Positions 35,864-42,675 of a stretch of 64,000 nucleotides of DNA are shown one piece after another. This DNA comes from CAYNBT01 sp964396025 (GTDB taxonomy: Bacteria; Patescibacteriota; WWE3; UBA101185; UBA10185): the NCBI GenBank assembly GCA_964396025.1, contig CAYNBT010000002.1, positions 62,001 through 126,000 on the forward strand, read 5' to 3'. A program made the position numbers and the translations under genes. How positions within the stretch are numbered: the first letter of the stretch is position 1; every line of letters starts with the position of its first letter. The notes below the pieces were generated by a model, which saw nothing but the letters and a program-made list of their open reading frames with translations, was not told the origin of the DNA and did not search any database.

Positions 35864-36514
35864 ATGATTGACTCACCCAATTTTTACTCTCAGTTGTGGG
35901 CGTTTGAGGATCCTTTGTTGCGGCGCTTAACTTGTGGTGTCACGTCTGCCGCTATGGTTATCTCTAGGTTAGGTAATCTCGGGGAATATGTGCTAGACAA
36001 GAATCTGGAAAGGTTTTTGGATTTGATTGTTAAGGGCCGTAAGACAACAAGGGAGATCCTGTGTCGTCCATTTACCTTGGCAGGGAATCAGGCGTTGATC
36101 CCAATTGCTTATGGTGATTTGCGCGATAATGAGATTACCTCTGATGTTGTTGTGTTACCCCCGAACGCAGATCAGTATCTGCCTACTTACAGTCTGCGCT
36201 ATGGGTACGATCATCGTTGTTCTGCATGGTTGTTCCAGCAATTTGGATTTCACGCAGGGCTGGTTACTGCAACATTTGATGAGGTTTATAGTATGTTTCG
36301 TACAGGCAAGTTGGCATATTTCTTGCCCTCTACTGTGTATGTGAACCCTGTTTCAGGTGGTATTGGATCTCATATAGTAGTGGTTGAGGAAGTTACACAG
36401 CGCGTGGTGTATACAGATCCGGTAAAAGTATCTTATGCAGACGCTCGAACAACAATGCCGGCAGCTGGTTTTGCGGAAATTTACCGAGGCTATGGTACAG
36501 CTATCTATGCATAA
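35864..36514 (+). CDS. Second C39-like cysteine peptidase-fold protein
   Basis: The 216-residue protein has LTCGVTSAAMVI near 24-35, a typical papain-like Cys helix, and GIGSHIVVVEEV near 166-177 followed by VVYTDPVK, the His and Asp positions of C39-like domains. No signal peptide is seen. The AAGGAGG site at 35852-35858 fixes the ATG at 35864. It is divergent from gene 34957-35760, which has the same motif order. The two could be antagonistic or paired enzymes, but sequence similarity outside the motifs is low. Confidence 0.55.
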   Translation: MIDSPNFYSQLWAFEDPLLRRLTCGVTSAAMVISRLGNLGEYVLDKNLERFLDLIVKGRKTTREILCRPFTLAGNQALIPIAYGDLRDNEITSDVVVLPPNADQYLPTYSLRYGYDHRCSAWLFQQFGFHAGLVTATFDEVYSMFRTGKLAYFLPSTVYVNPVSGGIGSHIVVVEEVTQRVVYTDPVKVSYADARTTMPAAGFAEIYRGYGTAIYA

Positions 36515-36531
36515 TACCAACCACCTCACCT

Positions 36532-36558
36532 AACCCCAGTATCAAAGAGTCTGGGGTT
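36532..36558. terminator. Hairpin between convergent genes 35864 and the phosphoesterase
   Basis: Arms AACCCCAG and CTGGGGTT with an 11-base loop. There is no long U tail on either side, so it may serve both strands weakly. Confidence 0.55.
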
Positions 36559-36578
36559 ATTTACCCTTAACATCGGTG

Positions 36579-37235
36579 TTAGTACTTTGCAAATTTTAAC
36601 TCAAAACTATCCTCGTTTATTTCCAAGTAATGCGCCAACCCAAAATTTACAAAACCCTCGTTAATAAACCTGTTTTCCAAATCCACTTCTGGATGATGGG
36701 TGTGTCCTGTTACCAAAATCTCTCCTTGTTTTAAGTGCTCAATTGCATATTTTTTTAGTTTTTTGTTTAGAATAGTTAGGAATGGTGAAGTGCTTGTTGT
36801 ACCTATCAAACGCGCTTCAATAAAATATCTTAGTTTTTCAAAATGCACTGCTTTTTTGATATTCAATGCAAGTATATTGGGTCCTGCATTACCATAGAGA
36901 ATCCTGTGCCCGTGCACAATGTAAAAAGTGTTAGATTCAGTTTGAATTTTGTATTGGTCAGTCTGTATTTTGCTAAACTGATTAACTCTGCTATCTGACC
37001 ACCTAGCTTCATCATGATTTCCATAAATGTAAATTGCGTTTTTACTTAACATTAACGGGAACAACTTGTTCCATTCTGAATTGAAAAAGTCGTCAAAACT
37101 GTTGTGATAGTAACTCCACAAGTCTCCATTGATTATCAACTGTTCGCACTGCGAAATGAGTTTTTGGAGGAATTCATATTTGGTCGGAACAAAACTAGGT
37201 AACAAGTGTAGATCGGACATAACAAGATATTTCAC
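36579..37235 (-). CDS. Calcineurin-like metallophosphoesterase
   Basis: The metal ligands are easy to follow: MSDLHLLP at the N-terminus (D and H), INGDLW near 33-38, YGNHDEA near 71-77, VHGHR near 109-113 and VTGHTHHPE near 175-183. It could be a phosphodiesterase or a nucleotide/sugar-phosphate phosphatase; UDP-2,3-diacylglucosamine hydrolases share these motifs. The GTG start at 37235 is preferred because TATTAT lies 7 bases upstream, as for other leaderless genes here. Confidence 0.85.
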   Translation of the reverse strand: MKYLVMSDLHLLPSFVPTKYEFLQKLISQCEQLIINGDLWSYYHNSFDDFFNSEWNKLFPLMLSKNAIYIYGNHDEARWSDSRVNQFSKIQTDQYKIQTESNTFYIVHGHRILYGNAGPNILALNIKKAVHFEKLRYFIEARLIGTTSTSPFLTILNKKLKKYAIEHLKQGEILVTGHTHHPEVDLENRFINEGFVNFGLAHYLEINEDSFELKFAKY

Positions 37236-37242
37236 GTTTACT

Positions 37243-37248
37243 ATAATA
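37243..37248 (-). promoter_or_regulatory. -10 box of a probable leaderless promoter (phosphoesterase)
   Basis: TATTAT on the minus strand is followed by 7 bases and the GTG start at 37235. Confidence 0.4.
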
Positions 37249-37280
37249 GCACTGAATTTCAGCCAAGAAAAAACCTTGCT

Positions 37281-37309
37281 TTGACATCTCTGCGCCATCC
37301 CCCTATAAT
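37281..37309 (+). promoter_or_regulatory. Consensus sigma70 promoter of gene 37334
   Basis: Perfect TTGACA (37281-37286), a 17-base spacer and perfect TATAAT (37304-37309). The CCYATAGTR element is absent here. A GGAGG follows at 37324-37328. Confidence 0.8.
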
Positions 37310-37333
37310 CCAGAAAATCTTACGGAGGTTGCT

Positions 37334-37684
37334 ATGGCTATGCAGAATGATCGTTCCACGGGTTTTGAGCTGTACACTGGTAAAACATTGATGTATTACG
37401 TTGTGTATGTTGGCACTAGTGCGACGCATGGACCGGTTTACTTGATTGGTGCGTCCACATATCCTGAGCTTAACCGTGCAATCCAGAGTTTTTCTCATGA
37501 AGAGTGTGTGGACTTAAGTTTGCATTTTACTGATGGAATCCCTTTGCCTAAAGAGGTTTATCGTAATCCGGGGCGTTTGTATTTGGGAGAATGGGATCAA
37601 TTGGCATTGCGAAGTGCGCTAGCTGACATTCACAATCACGACCACCCTGTAAATGTTCTGCTGAGATGGCTACAGACGCTTTAG
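37334..37684 (+). CDS. Small unknown protein, member 1 of a tandem pair
   Basis: The 116-residue soluble protein has no known domain. Its C-terminal half (GRLYLGEWDQLALRSALAD and HPVNVLLRWLQ) clearly resembles the same region of the next gene, so the two are paralogues. The ribosome site GGAGG lies six bases before the ATG. A consensus promoter and the shared downstream terminator make 37334-38055 one two-gene operon. Confidence 0.65.
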   Translation: MAMQNDRSTGFELYTGKTLMYYVVYVGTSATHGPVYLIGASTYPELNRAIQSFSHEECVDLSLHFTDGIPLPKEVYRNPGRLYLGEWDQLALRSALADIHNHDHPVNVLLRWLQTL

Positions 37685-37731
37685 ACGTGGTGTTTTGTAT
37701 ACATCTTGTAAAGATATGTAAGGAGGTTTCC

Positions 37732-38055
37732 ATGTTGCTATATGGGCTTGAGATTTGGCATTCGCCAAAATTTGGGTATCTTCACTTAGCTTACGATCCT
37801 ACTAAAAAAGCAGGTCGTTTTGCGCCCACATATTTGGTCAACGGTGATGCTGAAGTACCGCTAAAGGATCCGGTTGATTTATCCGAACCACTCAAATATA
37901 GCCAAGACATTGTTGCAAGCGCTATTCCAAGTGGTTGGGGTAGTTTGTATCTGGGAGAATGGAATCCTGAGAAGTTACAGCAGGGGCTTGCTGAGGATCC
38001 GGAGCACCCTGTAAACAAATTGCTCGCTTTGTTAGAGACAGAGCCCACGGTCTAG
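37732..38055 (+). CDS. Small unknown protein, member 2 of a tandem pair
   Basis: The 107-residue protein shares GSLYLGEWNPEKLQQGLAED and HPVNKLLALLE with the upstream gene, and a similar N-terminal strand pattern. AAGGAGG at 37720-37726 identifies the ATG at 37732 as the start. No membrane segment, signal or catalytic motif is visible. A hairpin terminator lies 20 bases after the stop. Confidence 0.65.
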   Translation: MLLYGLEIWHSPKFGYLHLAYDPTKKAGRFAPTYLVNGDAEVPLKDPVDLSEPLKYSQDIVASAIPSGWGSLYLGEWNPEKLQQGLAEDPEHPVNKLLALLETEPTV

Positions 38056-38074
38056 TGACTCTTTGAGGTTATAA

Positions 38075-38110
38075 AAAGGCGTGTTATGAGAAATTCATCA
38101 ACACGCCTTT
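38075..38110 (+). terminator. Terminator of the tandem paralogue operon
   Basis: Perfect 11-base arms AAAGGCGTGTT and AACACGCCTTT with a 14-base loop. The A- and T-rich ends let it work on both strands. Confidence 0.75.
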
Positions 38111-38147
38111 ATTCAAGTATTTGAACTACTTTTTATCTTTTACTCAT

Positions 38148-38540
38148 TTACATTTCAGTAGCGTAAAAAGTCCATACGTTTGTAGCGTCGTTCAGTTCCG
38201 GTACCAACTTATATCTAGCTTCGCCAATGTGTAAAATTGTATGCCTTTTTAGGAACAAAACCTGATAAGTGGACGTTACTTCAATGCGCAATTGAAACTC
38301 TTTGAGCAAGCGCGGTGCGTTGCAGGTAACATACTGTTGTCCGCCTTTCTGGGTAGCGTGGATACTAGCTAAGTTGTGTGGAGTTTTTAACAAGATAGCT
38401 TGTGAAGGTAACACATTTTTTCTTGCATTTTGAACAACTGCGCTTACGGACAGACCTAGATTGGGATTTAATCTTTCGACCCAAGGTCCAACAACAGCGT
38501 CAACGAAATCCTGTACACTCAAATCATTGTGTATGGTCAT
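38148..38540 (-). CDS. Unknown protein, 130 residues
   Basis: No family is recognised. The chain is soluble and looks mixed alpha/beta, with a VQDFVDAVVGPWVERL helix near the N-terminus. It begins 21 bases after the stop of the gene at 38562 on the same strand and has its own AAGGAG ribosome site, so the two form an operon. Its 3' end faces the tandem paralogue operon. Confidence 0.55.
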   Translation of the reverse strand: MTIHNDLSVQDFVDAVVGPWVERLNPNLGLSVSAVVQNARKNVLPSQAILLKTPHNLASIHATQKGGQQYVTCNAPRLLKEFQLRIEVTSTYQVLFLKRHTILHIGEARYKLVPELNDATNVWTFYATEM

Positions 38541-38561
38541 CTGGGTTTCTCCTTATCTTAT

Positions 38562-38807
38562 TTATACAAATTCTACTAGTGCAATGTTGTCGCACTGCAG
38601 TAACCACGGTGTTTCTTCTTGCCCTGCTTGAGGTGCAAAGGTTATCGCTAGCAGGGGAATGCCCTCAACAAATTTTGCGAATGGAGGATCAATTAAAATA
38701 CCTACCAATGTATCTCCGCATAAGAGTGGCTGTTTAAACGTTAGCCTTACTGTGCGTGAAAGATCATGAGCACGCTTTAGCAACAGTTCAATGTCTGATT
38801 CGCTCAC
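38562..38807 (-). CDS. Small unknown protein, 81 residues
   Basis: The start is the GTG at 38807, set by AAAGGAGG five bases upstream. The frame is open further upstream, but the ribosome site decides the start. An N-terminal helix (SDIELLLKRAHDL) is followed by beta strands; no motif is known. TATAAT on the minus strand at 38838-38833 is a good -10 box. It is the first gene of a two-gene operon with 38148-38540. Confidence 0.55.
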   Translation of the reverse strand: MSESDIELLLKRAHDLSRTVRLTFKQPLLCGDTLVGILIDPPFAKFVEGIPLLAITFAPQAGQEETPWLLQCDNIALVEFV

Positions 38808-38848
38808 TTTTGCCTCCTTTTGTGTTTGCGGCATTATAGCATTGTGGG

Positions 38849-39961
38849 TTATAGGTTTTCTATCCAAGCCCGCAGAATCTTAACTGTTTTGTCTATGCTT
38901 TGAAGACTTACCCACTCGCCTGCGGTGTGATTATCTTCCCCATAAGGTCCAAAGTTGATAACTGGGCAATCAAGTTGTTTGGCAAGAATGGCGGCATCGT
39001 TGTATCCGGCGAGTTTTGGATCCCCAAGCTCTAGTTTCATCCCCAAAAGCTTTTGGGTCTGTTTTACTAAATCTTGCACAAACTTCTTGTTTACAAGTCG
39101 AGGGGGAAAATCTTCCGTTACTGTACTGTCGATCTGCAAGCCAAGTTGTTGAGCATAATCCTGAATTTTCTCTGCCATGATTTTTCCATCAAAATCATTC
39201 TGGCTGTTTCTTACAGAAATGACACCTTCGCAAATGTCTGGTATGCTGCTTGCTCCAATTTTGACCTCTCCGTTATCATCAAGCAAACCTCCGTTAATGT
39301 AAGAAATAGTGAAAGTTGTTTTTCCCAGCCCATTAGTTTTGCCAAAGTTTTTCTCTAGTGTTTGAACAATTTTGAAAAAACCCTTTATTGCGTCTTTGCC
39401 GAGCTTTGGGCGAGAAGAGTGTGCGCGCAAGCCTTTCACAGTAATTTTTGCCACAATAATTCCCCTTGCGCCGTAGCCAATGTTAAAGCGAGATTCAGGT
39501 GACACAATGAGTTTAGGTTTGATTTGTTTTTGTTTTAGAATTTGAGTGGCCTCTTGAATTCCTTGCTGTGTGTATTCCTCGTCGCTGTAAAACAAGATGC
39601 CCACGTTTGCTTTGTTTTTAGAGTTTTTTGCGGTAACGAGCGCGGCCACGCAACCTGCTTTCATGTCTTTAGTGCCTAATCCAAAAGCTTTGTCTCCTAT
39701 TATAGTAAGCTGGGTTTGTTCTTGTTTTGAGGGCGGAACTGTGTCCATGTGGCAAGCCAGCACTACGCTAGGTTTTTGTGATCCAAGCACCAAAAGCGTG
39801 TTTATGCCGTTTTTTGCTTTGAATTTTTCCACAGAAAAGTCGCGTAAGTTTTGCTTGCAGTAATCTTCCAACCAGTCGCAAACGTTTTTTTCGCGCAATA
39901 AATCACCCTCACCAAAAGAGGGTATTTCTACCAGTTTTTTTAACAATTCAGTTTTTTCCAT
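38849..39961 (-). CDS. M20-family metallopeptidase (ArgE/DapE/CPG2-like)
   Basis: This dizinc amidohydrolase carries the family motifs in order: LACHMDTVPP near 68-77 (His and Asp), LGTKDMKAGCVA near 92-103 (bridging Asp), YSDEEYTQQG near 125-134 (catalytic and metal Glu), and the late His in DNHTAGEW. A dimerisation subdomain lies between. At 370 residues it is full length. Candidate substrates are small peptides or N-acylated amino acids; no arginine or lysine pathway genes are nearby, so scavenging is more likely than biosynthesis. Confidence 0.9.
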   Translation of the reverse strand: MEKTELLKKLVEIPSFGEGDLLREKNVCDWLEDYCKQNLRDFSVEKFKAKNGINTLLVLGSQKPSVVLACHMDTVPPSKQEQTQLTIIGDKAFGLGTKDMKAGCVAALVTAKNSKNKANVGILFYSDEEYTQQGIQEATQILKQKQIKPKLIVSPESRFNIGYGARGIIVAKITVKGLRAHSSRPKLGKDAIKGFFKIVQTLEKNFGKTNGLGKTTFTISYINGGLLDDNGEVKIGASSIPDICEGVISVRNSQNDFDGKIMAEKIQDYAQQLGLQIDSTVTEDFPPRLVNKKFVQDLVKQTQKLLGMKLELGDPKLAGYNDAAILAKQLDCPVINFGPYGEDNHTAGEWVSLQSIDKTVKILRAWIENL

Positions 39962-39992
39962 ATTTTTCTTTCTATATGCTAACATGTGCAAA

Positions 39993-40052
39993 GGACATAG
40001 GTAGCCGTTTGATAAGTCCCCACGACTATTCTTACATGGCTTACCTATGTCC
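39993..40052. repeat. Inverted repeat between genes 40076 and 38849
   Basis: Arms GGACATAGGTAGCC and GGCTTACCTATGTCC (one bulged base) are separated by 31 bases. It lies just after the stop of the 481-residue gene and before the M20 start on the same strand. It could be a long terminator stem or an RNA element; no U tail is present. Confidence 0.6.
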
Positions 40053-40075
40053 CTTAACTTAACTACTCAAAGAAG

Positions 40076-41521
40076 CTATTTCACTAACCACATCTTGGTG
40101 TCACTTGCGCCGTGCACAGCTAAGCGGTCCATGGGCGAGGTGAGCAGACTTTTGCCTACAAGTTCCAGTTGCGGTCCTGCCAGAAAAATCTCCAGTTTGG
40201 CGCGTTCTGTAGTTGTAAGGCTAGTGCTTACTGTGGAGTCTATTCGCGGTTGAAGCACAAACGCCTCACCCTGAGGAATAATCTTTTGCGCTTCTGCCAC
40301 AATCTTGTTGTACAGCCCAGCTTGAGGAGATTGTTTTGCGGTAAATCGCACGGATTTCTTTCCACTGCTGGCTGCACCCTTTACGAACCAATTCGACTTT
40401 TGAGGGAGGTTCAAGTATTCCAGTGTTTGCGAAAACATATTCGCTGTTTCCTGTGCCGGAATCCATTCCACCTCAATTCCTTGGCCGTTTGTGTAAACAC
40501 TTGTAGCAATGTACAAATCACTCCCGAACCACTTTGCTACCAAACAAGGCACATGTGCTGCACGAACTGTTTCTGCGCAATCTGCAATTCCATATTCTTC
40601 CAAAATCTCGTCGATTCCCACAACAAACAAAAGTGCAGAAAGCAGGTGACTTTCCAGAAAATATTGCCCGTAAGGATTTACCACATGCGTGTGTTGATTG
40701 AAGTTCAATTTTTCGCGCATGAAGCGAACCACAAAGTTTGGCACAAAATCCTTTTTGGGCAGAAACTCCAGCGCTGCAGGATCAAGTTGAAGATAGAACT
40801 GGCGGAGCGCATTAGCGTTCACAGCCCCATACGCATCAAAAACCTGAGCAGGAAGAACAAAGAACGGACTACTGGTTTGTTCCATAACTTGCTTGGCGAT
40901 GTAAAAGTGCCCCATCCATGCAGGATGCGCGGTTTGAGTCACAATGCCCCCAATGCCTTGCAATGCACTTAACTCCCACAGATACCCAAGATTTTGCCCA
41001 AATCCTAGCAAGTTACTGTAAACCAAAAGATCCGAAGTCCCCAGCGGAATGAGATTGTTGTCGCAAGACAAAACCTGTCCACTTGAACTAACCACAGCGT
41101 CTGTTCGCATGAGGGTTCCGGTGGAAACATACTGTGCGCGTGGATTGCGTATAAAATCTTCTACCTCCAAACGCGTAAACGTGTGAGGGCTTAGATTTTG
41201 CAAGAACCACTGCGCGCTTAACTGGGCGAGCGGAACCGCAATTTGCCAAAATAATGCTTGGATTCCTTCAATCATTGGTTCTACGCTTGTCTTGCCCAAA
41301 GAGAAAATTCCACTGCAACCAATGTTGTCTACTGCAACCAAATCATTGGGCAACCGAAAACACTCGTCATGCAAAACCTCACTGGCCTGTGTAAAGATTC
41401 GATTTCCGTTGGAGTAAAGGGCAAGCTTCTCCGGAGAAATCAAGTATTGCACGCCTTCGATCATACTGCGCTGCTTTAAAGCATTGAACTTGGACTTGGA
41501 AAACACTTTGACTCGTTTCAT
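40076..41521 (-). CDS. Unknown protein, 481 residues
   Basis: I recognise no family. The protein is soluble, rich in aromatic and Gln/Asn residues, and has the outline of a two-domain enzyme. The last 120 residues (KGAASSGKKSVRF ... AFVLQPRIDSTVS) are weakly reminiscent of an ATP-grasp fold, in which a Lys-rich loop and a late Glu/Arg/Asp strand bind ATP. This is a guess. The ribosome site AAGGAG precedes the ATG, and a large inverted repeat lies in the upstream region. The frame is complete, and its base composition is mildly GC-richer than the core genes. Confidence 0.55.
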   Translation of the reverse strand: MKRVKVFSKSKFNALKQRSMIEGVQYLISPEKLALYSNGNRIFTQASEVLHDECFRLPNDLVAVDNIGCSGIFSLGKTSVEPMIEGIQALFWQIAVPLAQLSAQWFLQNLSPHTFTRLEVEDFIRNPRAQYVSTGTLMRTDAVVSSSGQVLSCDNNLIPLGTSDLLVYSNLLGFGQNLGYLWELSALQGIGGIVTQTAHPAWMGHFYIAKQVMEQTSSPFFVLPAQVFDAYGAVNANALRQFYLQLDPAALEFLPKKDFVPNFVVRFMREKLNFNQHTHVVNPYGQYFLESHLLSALLFVVGIDEILEEYGIADCAETVRAAHVPCLVAKWFGSDLYIATSVYTNGQGIEVEWIPAQETANMFSQTLEYLNLPQKSNWFVKGAASSGKKSVRFTAKQSPQAGLYNKIVAEAQKIIPQGEAFVLQPRIDSTVSTSLTTTERAKLEIFLAGPQLELVGKSLLTSPMDRLAVHGASDTKMWLVK

Positions 41522-41571
41522 CTTGTCTCCTTATGATTTGCCATTACTATGGCGGGTTAGTGTAGCTCCTT

Positions 41572-41638
41572 TAGAGCAATCTGGATTTGTGCAAAGTTAA
41601 GTAGCAGGTAAGAAATTTCAAAAATCCAAGTTGCTCCA
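41572..41638 (-). repeat. Long inverted repeat upstream of gene 40076-41521
   Basis: Arms of about 16 bases (AGAGCAATCTGGATTT on the plus strand, and AAATCCAAGTTGCTCC) pair with two wobble positions around a loop of about 33 bases. It lies 50 bases before the ATG, in the probable 5' leader, and could be a regulatory RNA hairpin. Confidence 0.6.
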
Positions 41639-41664
41639 AAGGAACGATCAAGTTTTCAAGGTAC

Positions 41665-41685
41665 AAAAAAACCCGCTTGTGCGGG
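41665..41685 (-). terminator. Intrinsic terminator of a minus-strand small RNA
   Basis: On the minus strand CCCGC-ACAA-GCGGG is followed by seven T residues. No protein gene on that strand ends here, so it must end another transcript. Confidence 0.8.
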
Positions 41686-41817
41686 TACCTTTATAAATCT
41701 TTTTTGCTTTTCTATTTAATCACTTAAAAATTTAGTTACAAAAAACACAAGGTAGCCCGCTTAACGAGTTAGATAATGCCACCTTTGATATTTTTGTGAA
41801 CCAAATTTATTCATGCA
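41665..41817 (-). ncRNA. Candidate structured small RNA of about 150 bases
   Basis: On the minus strand a promoter (41851-41823) and a terminator (41685-41665) bracket about 150 bases without a usable reading frame. The transcript can form one long hairpin: arms of about 29 bases (41808-41778 with 41756-41728) include an AAATTTGGTTCACAAAAA helix and an inner AAGGTGGC/GCTACCTT helix, closing a 21-base loop. Small bulges and G-U pairs look like a conserved RNA rather than a simple palindrome. I do not recognise the family; 6S-like architecture is possible. Confidence 0.6.
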
Positions 41818-41822
41818 CTGGC

Positions 41823-41851
41823 ATAGTAACGTGGAAGTGTGGGGGTGTCAA
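41823..41851 (-). promoter_or_regulatory. Promoter of the candidate small RNA
   Basis: On the minus strand: TTGACA (41851-41846), exactly 17 bases, then TACTAT (41828-41823). Confidence 0.6.
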
Positions 41852-41963
41852 TGGAGTTGGAAAGGTTGTGCGTTTTTTTGAAGTGTATGCTTGTGGGGAG
41901 TAGACGCAGGGTTGATGTGAGGGAGGTGTGGAAAGGGGAAAGAAACGTATACAGCTATGGGTC
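41852..41963. other. G/T-rich stretch with no gene
   Basis: This is part of the gap 41522-42062. Apart from the inverted repeat, the small RNA and the promoters listed separately, I see no coding potential. A minus-strand open frame of 87 codons spans it, but it is Pro/Thr-rich, covers two promoters and has no ribosome site. Confidence 0.5.
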
Positions 41964-41992
41964 TTGACAGGAGGAGGCCTATAGTATATAAT
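41964..41992 (+). promoter_or_regulatory. CCYATAGTR-type promoter of gene 42063
   Basis: Perfect TTGACA (41964-41969), a 17-base spacer and perfect TATAAT (41987-41992). The nine bases before the -10 box are CCTATAGTA. Confidence 0.8.
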
Positions 41993-42062
41993 TGTTCCAT
42001 AATCGTTTAGTGAAGGGGACAAATTAGATCCCCATATAAAGGCCACAGGCCGGAGGAAAGCC

Positions 42063-42470
42063 ATGAACACAGTATTATCTCAGTTGAATGGGCGGAATTT
42101 TGGGCAAATCGAAGAAGCGAAAAGTTTTGCCCAAGAGGTGCTAGCGTTTTTAGCGCCTTTCAGCGAAAAAGCTTACCCAGGTTTGGATAAGCTAATGGCT
42201 GATGCTAAAAAGATCGAAGCCGCTTTTTCCGCTGAATGGGCACGGAAGCAGGCAAATCACGTTGCGCGCACCTTCAAAAAGATGTTCGGCCCCAAAGCCG
42301 ACCTTTTTGTTGAAAAGCATTTGCTCTACATTGACCATCGCCTGAAGGCTAAAGTCGAGGTAGCGCGCACCGCATACCCTGAGGAACCCTGCGTAGGAGC
42401 ACAGATTCTCATGGATTGCTTCGTAGGTTTTCGCGAGTGGCTGGCCGTCTTTGAGAAAAATCGCTCCTAG
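42063..42470 (+). CDS. Unknown helical protein, 135 residues
   Basis: No family is recognised. The chain is all-helical by eye, soluble and basic, with no signal peptide. The CGGAGGAAAG site at 42051-42060 sits directly before the ATG. The gene has its own consensus promoter, a 5' leader of about 65 bases and a terminator hairpin. It is the first of four successive one-gene units (to 45.7 kb) of this design. Its codons are GC-richer than those of the housekeeping genes, which suggests transfer. Confidence 0.6.
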   Translation: MNTVLSQLNGRNFGQIEEAKSFAQEVLAFLAPFSEKAYPGLDKLMADAKKIEAAFSAEWARKQANHVARTFKKMFGPKADLFVEKHLLYIDHRLKAKVEVARTAYPEEPCVGAQILMDCFVGFREWLAVFEKNRS

Positions 42471-42490
42471 ACGCCATCCTTCTCCCGCAA

Positions 42491-42540
42491 AAGCGCAATG
42501 TAAAAGACTAACCTCTTCTACATTGCGCTTAAATGTTTCT
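42491..42540 (+). terminator. Terminator of gene 42063
   Basis: Perfect 12-base arms AAGCGCAATGTA and TACATTGCGCTT, with the inner bases AAGA/TCTT also able to pair. The U tail is weak. Confidence 0.7.
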
Positions 42541-42590
42541 GTACACCTTTTTAACCATTTTTACTTGTTCTCCTTATACTTACAATTCTC

Positions 42591-42619
42591 TAGACAACTA
42601 CTATCCTATAGTGTACAAT
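42591..42619 (+). promoter_or_regulatory. CCYATAGTR-type promoter of gene 42676
   Basis: TAGACA (42591-42596), a 17-base spacer and TACAAT (42614-42619), preceded by CCTATAGTG. Confidence 0.7.
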
Positions 42620-42675
42620 ATTTCTAATTTTATAGTCTCTCAATATATTGCCTTTAGGGCAAAGGACAGGAAACC

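Noticed and set aside
40169..40972. A 267-codon plus-strand open frame opposite the 481-residue gene.
   Set aside because: It is Cys- and Arg-rich without a domain, lacks a ribosome site, and lies wholly antisense to a better frame.
41758..41774. GCTTAAC and GTTAGAT resemble the RYYYAAC and GTTRRRY boxes of integron attC sites.
   Set aside because: They are only two bases apart, sit in the loop of the small-RNA hairpin, and no similar site separates the neighbouring genes; no integrase is visible.
41807..42070. An 87-codon minus-strand frame in the gap before gene 42063.
   Set aside because: It covers the promoter of gene 42063 and the small-RNA promoter and has a low-complexity Pro/Thr composition.
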